A stretch of DNA of 5,233 nucleotides from Melioribacteraceae bacterium (GTDB lineage Bacteria > Bacteroidota > Ignavibacteria > Ignavibacteriales > Melioribacteraceae), in NCBI GenBank assembly GCA_015494845.1, contig WGAL01000253.1:1-5233 (forward strand), in the 5' to 3' direction. A program made the position numbers and the translations under genes. This document shows positions 1 through 5,233 of the stretch, piece by piece; within the stretch, counting starts at the first letter, position 1, and the number at the start of each line of letters is the position of its first letter. The notes beneath the pieces were generated by a model. The model ran no database searches. It worked only from the letters and a program-made list of their open reading frames with translations, and was not told the DNA's origin.

Positions 1-104
1 ATCACCTTAAAGCGTTTGTCTGGAATCTTCATATACGCGGAATTGAATACGAGCCAAAATATCTTAACGCAGATTTATATAACAGCATTATTTTTGATGA
101 ATAA
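1..104 (+). CDS. C-terminal tail of an unidentified protein (5' end outside window)
   Basis: Reading from base 3, an open frame runs 33 codons to a TAA at 102-104. The visible tail begins HLKAFVWNLH and ends YNSIIFDE, a mixed hydrophobic and charged sequence with an acidic end, as in a soluble protein C-terminus. The frame starting at base 1 is also open to 123, but its product is a less protein-like run of Ile, Leu and Asn, so the frame ending at 104 is preferred. A strong rho-independent terminator starts about 50 bases downstream on the same strand, which supports a + strand gene ending here. The fragment is too short for me to recognise a family, and no function is proposed. Confidence 0.5.
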   Translation, partial: HLKAFVWNLHIRGIEYEPKYLNADLYNSIIFDE

Positions 105-128
105 AAAGTCCCTAAATCCCTAAAAGAA

Positions 129-145
129 ACGCTTAAAAAAAGCGT
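129..145. repeat. small hairpin, 6-bp stem with A5 loop
   Basis: ACGCTT (129-134) and AAGCGT (140-145) are perfect inverted repeats around five A residues. It sits between the stop of the upstream gene and the main terminator. On the + strand it has no T tract. On the - strand it is followed by a T-rich stretch, but no - strand gene ends here. It may simply be an accessory 3'-UTR structure or chance. Confidence 0.35.
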
Positions 146-152
146 AAAACCT

Positions 153-211
153 AACGACGAAGTAATTTGAAAGCGCCATTTTTTGTGAGCAAATTACTTC
201 GTCGTTTTTTT
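153..211 (+). terminator. rho-independent terminator of the upstream gene
   Basis: AACGACGAAGTAATTT (153-168) is perfectly complementary to AAATTACTTCGTCGTT (191-206), giving a 16-bp stem with a 22-base loop. A run of T residues (205-211) follows the 3' arm. The position, about 50 bases after the stop at 104, and the + orientation of the T run assign it to the upstream gene. It also insulates the reductase gene that starts at 355. Confidence 0.9.
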
Positions 212-254
212 ATTAGAATAACTAAGCCTCAAATCATTCTACCATAGCCAGTAA

Positions 255-268
255 TTTTTGCGCAAAAA
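255..268. promoter_or_regulatory. 14-bp perfect palindrome, possible operator
   Basis: TTTTTGCGCAAAAA is a perfect palindrome about 87 bases upstream of the reductase start codon. It lies in the only non-coding leader of that gene, beyond the upstream terminator. A dyad in this place could bind a dimeric regulator, but no second copy is seen in the window and AT-rich flanks make chance matches more likely. I found no convincing -35/-10 pair nearby. TATCTTTA at 316-323 resembles the TAnnTTTG element only imperfectly. Confidence 0.3.
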
Positions 269-344
269 GACGTTAATTAATGCGCTCATTTCTCAAAAAA
301 ATCAAATTTAAATGTTATCTTTAATATTCAATAAAATTAAAATT

Positions 345-352
345 AGGAAAAG
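345..352 (+). promoter_or_regulatory. ribosome-binding site of the ferredoxin-NADP reductase gene
   Basis: AGGAAAAG lies just upstream of the ATG at 355, with its AGGA core ending 6 bases before the start. It fixes this ATG as the start. The encoded N-terminus also matches the expected beginning of the FAD-binding barrel. Confidence 0.7.
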
Positions 353-354
353 AA

Positions 355-1173
355 ATGGCAAATTTTGAATTAAACGCCGAGTTAGTACAAAAGATTTTAG
401 TATCGCCTACGCTTGCAATTATGCGTTTTGTTCCAATTGGTTGGCAATTGCCGGATTTCAAAGCCGGACAATACGGCGTTTTGGGCTTACCTTGTTCCGC
501 TCCAAGAATTCCCACCGCCGACCCGCTTCCTTGCGACAATCCCGATAAATTAATCCGCAGAGCTTATTCGGTCGCTTCCTCGCCGGAAGTTAAAGATTAC
601 GTGGAATTTTACATCGCGCTTGTCGAATCCGGCGAATTAACCCCGCGACTTTTTGCTCTTGAGCCAGGCGATAAAGTTTATCTCGGTAAAAAATTTACAG
701 GAATGTTCACGCTCGCCGACGTTCCTGATAGAAAAAACATCGTGTTTGTCGCAACCGGAACCGGCTTGGCTCCGTATATGAGCATGATTCGGACTGACTT
801 AGAGTGCAATACCGACAGAAAATTTGCGGTAATTCACGGCGCGCGTCACTCGTGGGATTTAGGTTACAGAAGCGAACTTAACGGATTTAAGCGATTGTGC
901 AAAAATTTCGAATATCTTCCGATTATCAGTCACCCTGAAGAGGAAAACGGACGCTGGGCTGGTGAAACCGGTTTTGTAATGAAACTTTGGGAAGAGAAAA
1001 GATTAAAAGATAGTTGGGGCGTAGAACCGACTCCGGAAAACACGCGCGTGTTTTTGTGCGGAAATCCTTTAATGATTAAAGCGATGCTGGAAATTCTCGA
1101 AAAAGAAGGATTTAAGGAATACAATCGGAGAGATAAAACCGGAACAATTCACGTTGAAAAATATTGGGCTTGA
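355..1173 (+). CDS. fpr: ferredoxin-NADP+ reductase, FAD-dependent
   Basis: The 272-residue protein is a complete two-domain flavoenzyme of the ferredoxin-NADP+ reductase family, which moves electrons between ferredoxin or flavodoxin and NADP(H) in the cytoplasm. The FAD-binding barrel spans about residues 5-120 and contains the flavin motif RAYS (69-72) followed by VASSP. The nucleotide-binding domain spans about 125-272, with GTGLAP (135-140), HGARHSWDLGYRSEL (161-175, R164 expected at the NADPH 2'-phosphate), CGNP (235-238) and the C-terminal VEKYWA, whose Tyr-Trp should lie near the flavin as in bacterial Fpr proteins. A segment of about 20 residues between GLP and RRAYS (47-67) carries two cysteines, C47 and C60. 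The position usually held by Arg in the SRP/SRE motif is His193 (ISHPEE). The gene stands alone, with its own ribosome-binding site and terminator. The family is secure, but the physiological partner and direction are not visible. Confidence 0.93.
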   Translation: MANFELNAELVQKILVSPTLAIMRFVPIGWQLPDFKAGQYGVLGLPCSAPRIPTADPLPCDNPDKLIRRAYSVASSPEVKDYVEFYIALVESGELTPRLFALEPGDKVYLGKKFTGMFTLADVPDRKNIVFVATGTGLAPYMSMIRTDLECNTDRKFAVIHGARHSWDLGYRSELNGFKRLCKNFEYLPIISHPEEENGRWAGETGFVMKLWEEKRLKDSWGVEPTPENTRVFLCGNPLMIKAMLEILEKEGFKEYNRRDKTGTIHVEKYWA

Positions 1174-1182
1174 CGTTTTACG

Positions 1183-1208
1183 GCGGCGCAAAAGCGTCGC
1201 TTTTTTTT
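1183..1208 (+). terminator. rho-independent terminator of the reductase gene
   Basis: GCGGCGC (1183-1189) pairs with GCGTCGC (1194-1200) through a 7-bp stem with one G-U pair and an AAAA loop. Eight T residues follow (1201-1208). It lies 9 bases after the reductase TGA. Its T tract overlaps the last two bases of the opposing kinase gene's stop codon. Read on the - strand the hairpin lacks a following T run, so it should end transcription mainly in the + direction. Confidence 0.9.
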
Positions 1209-2484
1209 ATTCAAAACTTTGTAGCGGAACGGTGAAATAAAAAGTCGTGCCTTTCCCTTCTTCGCTTTCCGCCCAAATTTTGCCGCCGTTTTTCTGTACA
1301 AAATCTTTAATTAGATTCATTCCGAAACCGTAACCAATCTCGCTTTTTGTTCCGAGCGAAGTTTCAATATTTGTTTCGGAAAAAATCTTATTTAACTTTT
1401 CTTGCGAAATTCCAACGCCTTCATCTTTAACTATAACAACAATCTCCTCGCGTTTTATTTCGGCGTCCAAATGAATTCGTCCTGCAACATGGGAAAATTT
1501 AATTGCGTTGCTCAAAAGATTTCTGAAAATTCCCATGAGCATATTTGAATCGCTGTAAGTAACAATATCTTCGTCAATATTGTTAATGATTTCTATTTTC
1601 TTGCTTTTTACTTCTTCGGCCACAAAATCCAAAGCGTCTTCCGCAACGGATTTTAGATTAATGTTTTTAGGCGAATAATTTAAATAACCTTGTTCGTTCG
1701 TTGACCAATCAAGCAACGATACGAGTAAATTGTAAGTTTTTTCCACCGAACGTAAAACGCCGTCGATAATTTCTTTTTTTTCGAGTTCGTCAAGAGGATA
1801 ATCAGAAATATAAGACAACATATTTCTAACGTTTCCGATTGGTCCGCGTAAATCGTGGGCTATGACTGAAAACAGTTTATCTTTTTCTTCGTTTGCTTTT
1901 TTTGTTTTGTCTTTTTCACGTTCAAGTTGCTTTTGTCCTTCTTCTTTTTCGGCAAGCGATTGCTCAATTAAACCGAAGATATAATAAAGAATAAGCGTGG
2001 AGCCAATTGTGAGAATTGCAACAAATAAAACCGAATCTCTAAGCGTAGGATCTTCGGAGAACCACATAATTAACGGATAAGTTATAAAATAAAGTAAACC
2101 GATTGTTAGTAAATGTTTTCTGCTTAAAATAAGTCCGGCGCTTATTGTAATAAGCGGAATAACAAGCATATCCTGAAAAATTACCGACGGTTCAAAAGTT
2201 CCATTATAAATAAAATAAAAGTACGAGGATGTTAGTAAAACAATTGAGGAGTAAAGTGTAATCGCATAGGAAGTTTGAATGGATATATAACCTAACAATG
2301 CAAAAGTTGTAGAAAATAAAATAATGACCATTTCGCTAAAATCAGCTATCCATAAAATGGTTCCGAATTTATTTGCATTAAAGATAAAATCAATTAAGTA
2401 TCCAAGGAAAATAAAAGCGGATGCAATAGTAAAAATCCGTTTTCTTTCATTAGGGAAGTAATCTGGAAAACTTTTTTTATTCAT
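1207..2484 (-). CDS. membrane-bound sensor histidine kinase (six transmembrane helices, HisKA-HATPase)
   Basis: The 425-residue protein should autophosphorylate on a His and pass the phosphate to a response regulator. Six hydrophobic segments (about 17-36, 43-66, 71-93, 100-121, 124-142, 150-172) with short loops form a membrane input domain that I do not recognise as a named family. There is no sizeable extracytoplasmic sensor domain. A charged Lys/Glu coiled coil (about 174-205) leads to the H-box SVIAHDLRGP with the phosphoacceptor His210. The ATPase domain has the N-box RNLLSNAIKFS (321-331), the G1 box DEGVGIS (354-360), the G2 box GYGFGMNLI (384-392) and GTTFYF near the end. All catalytic motifs look intact. 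There is no receiver domain and no response regulator gene in the window, so it is an orphan here. It converges on the reductase gene and diverges from the GAF/GGDEF-like gene. The ATG has only a weak purine stretch upstream (TTAAAGAAT). The signal sensed is unknown. Confidence 0.93.
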   Translation of the reverse strand: MNKKSFPDYFPNERKRIFTIASAFIFLGYLIDFIFNANKFGTILWIADFSEMVIILFSTTFALLGYISIQTSYAITLYSSIVLLTSSYFYFIYNGTFEPSVIFQDMLVIPLITISAGLILSRKHLLTIGLLYFITYPLIMWFSEDPTLRDSVLFVAILTIGSTLILYYIFGLIEQSLAEKEEGQKQLEREKDKTKKANEEKDKLFSVIAHDLRGPIGNVRNMLSYISDYPLDELEKKEIIDGVLRSVEKTYNLLVSLLDWSTNEQGYLNYSPKNINLKSVAEDALDFVAEEVKSKKIEIINNIDEDIVTYSDSNMLMGIFRNLLSNAIKFSHVAGRIHLDAEIKREEIVVIVKDEGVGISQEKLNKIFSETNIETSLGTKSEIGYGFGMNLIKDFVQKNGGKIWAESEEGKGTTFYFTVPLQSFE

Positions 2485-2512
2485 ATTCTTTAATTTTTTT
2501 GTAATTGTGAAG

Positions 2513-2520
2513 CAAAAATA
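2513..2520 (-). promoter_or_regulatory. candidate -7 element (TAnnTTTG) of the histidine kinase gene
   Basis: On the - strand TATTTTTG matches the TAnnTTTG element known for the main sigma factor of Bacteroidota. It lies 28 bases upstream of the kinase ATG, leaving a short leader of about 20 bases. The partner -33 element is poor: only TTG at 2544-2546, with a spacing of 23, slightly long. The assignment rests on this one motif. Confidence 0.35.
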
Positions 2521-2567
2521 GTTAAAAATTTCAAAATAAATCCCAATATTTAGTGAGCATATGAGTG

Positions 2568-2591
2568 AAACTTTTAGTATAATAAAAGTTT
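2568..2591. repeat. perfect 9-bp inverted repeat over the promoter of the GAF/GGDEF-like gene, possible operator
   Basis: AAACTTTTA (2568-2576) and TAAAAGTTT (2583-2591) are exact reverse complements separated by six bases. The spacer plus the first base of the right arm forms the TATAAT at 2578-2583. The dyad therefore brackets the -10 box and the expected transcription start of the rightward gene. A dimeric regulator bound here would block that promoter. The arms are AT-rich and no second copy is seen. Regulation is inference; the repeat itself is directly visible. Confidence 0.5.
2578..2583 (+). promoter_or_regulatory. candidate -10 box (TATAAT) for the GAF/GGDEF-like gene and deoB
   Basis: A perfect TATAAT lies 30 bases upstream of the ATG at 2614, which would put the start of transcription near 2590 and leave a leader of about 24 bases. 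No good TTGACA-like -35 box is found at 16-18 bases spacing (GAGCAT occupies that place), so the promoter may be weak, activator-dependent or use another sigma factor. No terminator or promoter is seen between this site and deoB, so it probably serves both genes. Confidence 0.45.
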
Positions 2592-2606
2592 GAAAAATAG
2601 TAATTT

Positions 2607-2613
2607 AGGCGGA
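2607..2613 (+). promoter_or_regulatory. ribosome-binding site that decides the start at 2614
   Basis: AGGCGGA directly precedes the ATG at 2614. An in-frame TTG at 2590 would add eight residues (MKNSNLGG), but it has no usable ribosome-binding site and falls at the predicted transcription start inside the inverted repeat. The ATG is therefore preferred. Confidence 0.5.
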
Positions 2614-4473
2614 ATGTCTGTCAATAAGAAATATAGAAAAAGAATTCTGGTTTACCTTATTATTCCTATTTTGATAATTGCTCTAATATTAAGTAATAAT
2701 GTAATAATTCAAGCGATAATCGGATTGCTTCTTGCGCTTTATGCCGGATTTATAATTTTTCTTCGCGATTCTTTGCGGAATAAAGAATTTGACAAAGTTG
2801 AGGAGCAACTGAAACAAAACGAAAATATTCCGAAAGAAACCGAAAGCAACCCCAATAAACTTGATTTCGGGGACGAAGGATTTGAGGTTGTAGCGCGCGG
2901 CAAAAACGTAATAAGCGACGACGAATCGTTCGATTTTCCACAGGAAATTACTCCCGAAGCGATTGAAGAATACAATAAAATCATCGGCGGAAAATTAACC
3001 GAAAGCGACAGCAACGAATTTATCGGCTTGTTGAAACATTTTCTTATTGCAGTCCGGGAAAGTTTGGCGGCAAACAGCGCGCTATTTTTTATTTACAATC
3101 CGCAAACCGAAAAAATTTCGCTTCGCGCTTACGATACAACCATTCCCGACGGACAAATATTCGAGCGGAAATTCGATTTGGAGCAGGACGTTTTGAGCAG
3201 AATTGCCACGAAAAACGAGCCTGAAATTCTGAACAATATCACTCCGAACGTTGAAATAGAGAATATCCGTTATTATACCGCAAGGCAGAATATCAGAAGT
3301 TTTTGCGGAGTTCCGTTCAATTACAATAATCAACTCGTTTTAATACTTGCAGTCGATTCCAAAAGCGGGGAAGCGTTCGGGGTTGAAACTATTTATTTTC
3401 TCGGAAGATACATTAGAATAATTTCCGCTTTGCTTTCGCTTTTCGAGGAAAATTTCAATAAGAAAACGGACGAAAAACGTCTTGCCGCGCTACTCGGATT
3501 AATTTCCGTTGAGAAATCGTTCGAAAAATTCGATGAAATGATTTCTTTCTTAATGAGAACCGCCGAAGAACTGATTGCGTGGGATTTTATGACGTTTGTT
3601 TCAATCAAAGCAGGCGACTCGAAATTCAAGGTTCAGAAAATCAAAAGCAAATCGTATTCCACAAAATATATCGGCGAAGGATTTGAAATAGATTTGGCGA
3701 AAAGCGCGGTAGGGGAAGCGATTAAAAAAGGAATTCCCATTTATAAAGCCGATATTTCCGAAAAAAACGCGCACCGTTTCAGCCCTGAGGAAAAGATTTT
3801 CACCGAAGGTTCGTTTCTTGCAATTCCTTTGATTTTTGACGGACAAAATTACGGCGCGGTAACTTTTGAGTCTTTAAAGAAAAGCAATTATTCCAAAAAC
3901 GATATTGCGTTTATTAAAAAAGCGGTTAAACTTTTCGCTTATTATGTTCACAATTACGTAAATACCGCTTATTTGAAAAACTTGATTTCGCTTGACCCGG
4001 CAACGCTTGTTTTGACGCGGAAAGAATTTTACGAAAGAACAAAATCTTATCTTTCGCTCGAAAAACGTTGCGACAAAGAAGGCATTGTTGCGCTAATTTC
4101 CATTGATTTAAGCGAAGAAGAAGCGTCGTTGTTCGATAATAAAATTCTACCGAAAGCGTTGAAATCAATCGCGGCGCTTATTAAAGAAGAACTTCGCGAA
4201 AATTCTTTTATCGGGAAACTCTCCGGTAAAATTTTCGGCGTTTACTTTTTCGATTTCGATTCGAACGACGTGAAAATTTGGGCGGAAAAAACCCGCAAGA
4301 AGATAGCGCAATCGACTTTTACCGGTCTTTCAAATCAAGTGCGCTACACGGTTTCTATCGGAACGGCATCGACAAAAGGGAAGGAGCGGTTGGAAAAAAT
4401 AATCGGCGACGCTGAAAAAGCTTTGCAGAAGTCGATTGATATGGGCGGCAACAAAGTTACGGTTGGAAGTTAA
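2614..4473 (+). CDS. membrane-anchored GAF-GAF protein with degenerate (SGKIF) GGDEF domain
   Basis: From the ATG at 2614 the protein has 619 residues (627 from the alternative TTG at 2590). Two hydrophobic helices (about 12-28 and 30-50) form a membrane hairpin after a basic start, followed by a charged, poorly conserved linker (about 55-125). A first GAF-like domain covers about 134-278 (FCGVPF and [11 protein letters not shown] are typical late-GAF strands) and a second about 302-450 ([19 protein letters not shown]). The C-terminus (about 457-619) has the frame of a GGDEF domain: [12 protein letters not shown] aligns with the opening D-LTGL-NRR-F motif, VSIGTAS with the SIG strand, and DAEKAL...GGNKV with the closing AD-AL...G-N-V motif. 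The catalytic loop reads SGKIF (537-541, bases 4222-4236) instead of GGDEF. The inhibitory RxxD site reads RENS (528-531), and the D-D-FK loop is reduced to IDLSEEE. Diguanylate cyclase activity is therefore unlikely, and a ligand-sensing or scaffold role is inferred. The stop overlaps the deoB start by one base. Confidence 0.85.
   Translation: MSVNKKYRKRILVYLIIPILIIALILSNNVIIQAIIGLLLALYAGFIIFLRDSLRNKEFDKVEEQLKQNENIPKETESNPNKLDFGDEGFEVVARGKNVISDDESFDFPQEITPEAIEEYNKIIGGKLTESDSNEFIGLLKHFLIAVRESLAANSALFFIYNPQTEKISLRAYDTTIPDGQIFERKFDLEQDVLSRIATKNEPEILNNITPNVEIENIRYYTARQNIRSFCGVPFNYNNQLVLILAVDSKSGEAFGVETIYFLGRYIRIISALLSLFEENFNKKTDEKRLAALLGLISVEKSFEKFDEMISFLMRTAEELIAWDFMTFVSIKAGDSKFKVQKIKSKSYSTKYIGEGFEIDLAKSAVGEAIKKGIPIYKADISEKNAHRFSPEEKIFTEGSFLAIPLIFDGQNYGAVTFESLKKSNYSKNDIAFIKKAVKLFAYYVHNYVNTAYLKNLISLDPATLVLTRKEFYERTKSYLSLEKRCDKEGIVALISIDLSEEEASLFDNKILPKALKSIAALIKEELRENSFIGKLSGKIFGVYFFDFDSNDVKIWAEKTRKKIAQSTFTGLSNQVRYTVSIGTASTKGKERLEKIIGDAEKALQKSIDMGGNKVTVGS
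4465..4469 (+). promoter_or_regulatory. ribosome-binding site of deoB inside the preceding gene
   Basis: GGAAG in the last codons of the upstream gene ends three bases before the deoB ATG (4473-4475). Combined with the TAATG stop/start overlap, this indicates translation of deoB by coupled or re-initiating ribosomes. Confidence 0.55.
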
Positions 4474-5233
4474 TGAATAATTTTATAATCATAGTGTTGG
4501 ACGGTGTGGGCGTCGGCGAACTTCCCGACGCGGCAAAATTCGGCGACGAAGGAAGCAACACGCTCGGCAATCTTTCAAAAGCGGTCGGCGGATTGAATTT
4601 ACCGAACTTGCTGAAATCCGGTTTGGGAAATATTATTGAAATTCTCGGCATGCCGCCCGCGGAAAAGCCGCTCGCCGCGTTTGGCAAAATGAACGAAGTT
4701 TCCCCCGGAAAAGATTCAACCACCGGACATTGGGAAATAGGCGGACTGAATGTCGATATAAATTTTCCGTATTATCCGGACGGTTTCCCCGTTGATTTGA
4801 TAAATAAATTTATTGAAAAAACCGGCGTAAAAGGCGTTCTTGGCAACAAGCCGGCTTCCGGCACGGAAATAATTAAAGAACTCGGCGATGAACACGTAAG
4901 AACCGGATTTCCGATTGTTTACACTTCCGCCGATTCAGTTTTCCAGATTGCCGCGCACGAGGAGGTTATTCCGCTCGAACGGCTTTACGAAATCTGCGAA
5001 ATTGCCCGTAACGAAGTTTTGATTGGCGAAAATACAGTCGGACGCGTGATTGCCCGTCCGTTTGTAGGCGAAAGCGGAAATTACACGCGCACGACAAATC
5101 GCCGCGATTTTTCAATCGAGCCGCCGAGCGACACTATTTTGGATTACGCGCAGAAAAACGAAATTGAAACCGTCGCTATCGGGAAAATTAACGATTTGTT
5201 TGCTCACAGAGGAATTACTACCGGAATTAAAAC
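4473..5233 (+). CDS. deoB: phosphopentomutase, N-terminal 253 residues (3' end outside window)
   Basis: Phosphopentomutase interconverts ribose 1-phosphate and ribose 5-phosphate (and the deoxyribose forms) in the cytoplasm, linking nucleoside breakdown to the pentose phosphate pathway. The family belongs to the alkaline phosphatase superfamily, uses two Mn ions and is usually about 390-400 residues, so roughly 140 residues are cut off by the window edge. Visible hallmarks are the metal-ligand strand [13 protein letters not shown] (8-20, Asp10), the catalytic loop [10 protein letters not shown] (79-88) with Thr84 as the expected phosphorylated residue, [10 protein letters not shown] (125-134), [14 protein letters not shown] (150-163, Asp154 expected to contact the substrate), VGRVIARPF (189-197) and RTTNRRDF (206-213). 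The second metal-binding cluster lies beyond the edge. The ATG overlaps the upstream TAA by one base, and no terminator or promoter lies between, so the two genes form an operon. No frameshift is seen. The identification is secure. Confidence 0.96.
   Translation, partial: MNNFIIIVLDGVGVGELPDAAKFGDEGSNTLGNLSKAVGGLNLPNLLKSGLGNIIEILGMPPAEKPLAAFGKMNEVSPGKDSTTGHWEIGGLNVDINFPYYPDGFPVDLINKFIEKTGVKGVLGNKPASGTEIIKELGDEHVRTGFPIVYTSADSVFQIAAHEEVIPLERLYEICEIARNEVLIGENTVGRVIARPFVGESGNYTRTTNRRDFSIEPPSDTILDYAQKNEIETVAIGKINDLFAHRGITTGIK

Noticed and set aside
1..123. Alternative reading of the upstream tail in the frame starting at base 1, stopping at 121-123
   Set aside because: The product is a less natural run ending LFLMNKKSLNP. 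The frame ending at 104 gives a more typical soluble C-terminus, though the choice is not certain.
214..241. 6-bp inverted repeat TAGAAT/ATTCTA with 16-base spacer
   Set aside because: It is too short and too widely spaced in AT-rich DNA to distinguish from chance.
321..1124. Two - strand open frames of 72 and 64 codons over the reductase gene
   Set aside because: They are antisense to a gene with full family motifs, and their products show no domain-like sequence.
2000..2484. Lower GC in the 5' half of the kinase gene, as a possible sign of transfer
   Set aside because: The region encodes membrane helices rich in Ile, Phe, Leu and Tyr, whose codons are AT-rich. This explains the shift without invoking transfer.
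2590..2613. TTG at 2590 as the start of the GAF-GAF-GGDEF-like gene
   Set aside because: It has no ribosome-binding site, overlaps the expected transcription start and the inverted repeat, and a better-placed ATG with AGGCGGA follows at 2614.
2739..4168. Several - strand open frames of 63-91 codons within the GAF-GAF-GGDEF-like gene
   Set aside because: They are antisense shadows of a well-supported gene, with Ser- or Phe-rich low-quality products and no ribosome-binding sites.
4457..4723. 88-codon open frame on the - strand across the start of deoB
   Set aside because: It lies wholly antisense to the phosphopentomutase start region and the end of the preceding gene, both of which have clear family motifs. 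Its product has no recognisable features.

Overview
The window is about 5.2 kb of ordinary, densely coded bacterial chromosome with low to moderate GC. It holds the tail of one gene, three complete genes and the 5' two-thirds of a fifth. I see no mobile elements, CRISPR, tRNA or rRNA. The phosphopentomutase and the ferredoxin-NADP reductase are of a type I associate with the Bacteroidota/Chlorobi/Ignavibacteria-like lineages and some delta-proteobacteria. A TAnnTTTG element upstream of the histidine kinase fits the Bacteroidota/Chlorobi side, but Shine-Dalgarno-like sites are also present. The lineage is therefore a low-confidence inference.

Layout: (1) 1-104 is the C-terminal tail of an unidentified + strand gene, followed by a strong intrinsic terminator at 153-211 with a perfect 16-bp stem. 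(2) 212-354 is a leader region with a 14-bp perfect palindrome (255-268) and a good ribosome-binding site. (3) 355-1173 is a ferredoxin-NADP+ reductase with its own terminator at 1183-1208. (4) 1207-2484, on the - strand and convergent with the reductase, is a six-helix membrane histidine kinase with no response regulator in view. (5) 2485-2613 is a divergent intergenic region with a candidate promoter in each direction and a 9-bp perfect inverted repeat wrapped around the TATAAT of the rightward promoter. (6) 2614-4473 is a membrane-anchored GAF-GAF-GGDEF-like protein whose GGDEF signature has decayed to SGKIF. (7) From 4473 to the window edge is deoB (phosphopentomutase), sharing one base with the preceding stop codon (TAATG).

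How the genes may work together: the reductase is an isolated housekeeping redox gene. The kinase and the GAF-GAF-degenerate-GGDEF protein are two membrane-associated signalling proteins transcribed divergently from one short control region. The second appears translationally coupled to deoB, an enzyme of nucleoside and pentose phosphate salvage. The most notable features are the catalytically dead GGDEF domain, its coupling to deoB, and the dyad over the promoter of that pair. No clearly new multi-gene system is evident.
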